In this document: positions 12,424 to 12,557 of the stretch, piece after piece
How positions within the stretch are numbered: position 1 is the first letter of the stretch
Layout of the letters: every line of letters begins with the position of its first letter
The notes under the pieces: generated by a model
The model's input: only the letters and a program-made list of their open reading frames with translations
Told to the model about the DNA's origin: nothing
The model's database searches: none
NCBI GenBank assembly: GCA_041917855.1
Contig: JAYRWT010000045.1
Coordinates: forward strand, 1-12,557
DNA: 12,557 nucleotides
Source of the DNA: CALBLZ01 sp041917855
Lineage (GTDB): Bacteria > Patescibacteriota > UBA1384 > CAILIB01
Reading direction: 5' to 3'
Position numbers and translations under genes: made by a program

Positions 12424-12557
12424 ATGGAGACCCTGAAAATGCCTCCCGTAGATGAGCGGGAGTCTCCAGAGGCTGGCGTTACCGAAGAAACTGCCGCGGC
12501 CTATGAGTTTCAACAAGGGGGGAGTACCAGTACCGATCCACTCGTTGAGGCCATCCA
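12424..12557 (+). CDS. Unrecognised protein, N-terminal 44 residues only
   Basis: An ATG at 12424 opens a frame with no stop to the window end. The visible residues (METLKMPPVDERESPEAG, then VTEETAAAYEFQQGG and STSTDPLVEAI) are acidic and probably disordered, with no signal peptide or membrane helix. A start-adjacent extended -10 box supports the start codon, and the frame lies 36 bases after the kinase stop with no terminator between. It could be a leaderless gene with its own promoter as well as receiving read-through from the regulator-kinase unit. The family cannot be told from this fragment. Confidence 0.6.
   Translation, partial: METLKMPPVDERESPEAGVTEETAAAYEFQQGGSTSTDPLVEAI

Overview
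The window looks like chromosomal sequence from a reduced-genome bacterium. The best guess is Candidate Phyla Radiation (Patescibacteria, possibly Saccharibacteria-like). This is an inference from several points: short, tightly packed housekeeping genes; a YmdB/HU/SmpB/HolA complement mixed with orphan membrane proteins; a lycopene-cyclase-like protein of a type I recall from such genomes; and a response regulator with no output domain. Base composition is balanced. Standard code 11 fits: no visible gene uses TGA in frame. Of 13 visible stop codons, 8 are TAG, 4 are TAA and 1 is TGA. No mobile element, CRISPR array or rRNA was seen.

Layout, left to right. Positions 1-1650 hold the 3' part of an unrecognised gene, ymdB and an HU gene, closed by a strong terminator. 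Positions 1737-2264 hold a small membrane protein with a His/Asp motif. Positions 2265-2602 hold tRNA-Arg(CCU) flanked by hairpins, then a promoter with a palindrome. Positions 2603-3338 hold a lycopene-cyclase-like membrane protein and its terminator. Positions 3455-4982 hold an AI-2E-type permease followed one base later by smpB. Positions 5018-6656 hold a nucleotidyltransferase-fold protein overlapping holA. Positions 6730-8850 encode a secreted protein with an N-terminal beta-helix-like part and an LCAT-like lipase/acyltransferase domain. Convergent to it, with a 41-bp 3' overlap, is a membrane-bound histidine-kinase-like protein (8810-9967, minus strand) that has lost its ATP-binding motifs. 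Divergent from that is a response regulator followed by an intact sensor histidine kinase (10046-12387). A further gene begins at 12424 and runs off the window.

Two themes stand out. First, several genes that head transcription units have a -10 element, often an extended TGN -10, placed so that transcription should start at or within a few bases of the start codon (1737, 3455, 5018, 6730, 9967 minus, 12424). Internal operon genes such as HU, holA and the kinase carry Shine-Dalgarno sequences instead. This suggests mixed leaderless and SD-led expression, and it helps fix several start codons. Second, an intact two-component pair sits divergently from a degenerate kinase and beside a secreted lipase-like gene whose promoter carries twin palindromes. 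This is a plausible but unproven sensing and surface-interaction module.

Limits: all family calls come from reading motifs by eye; no database search or folding program was run.
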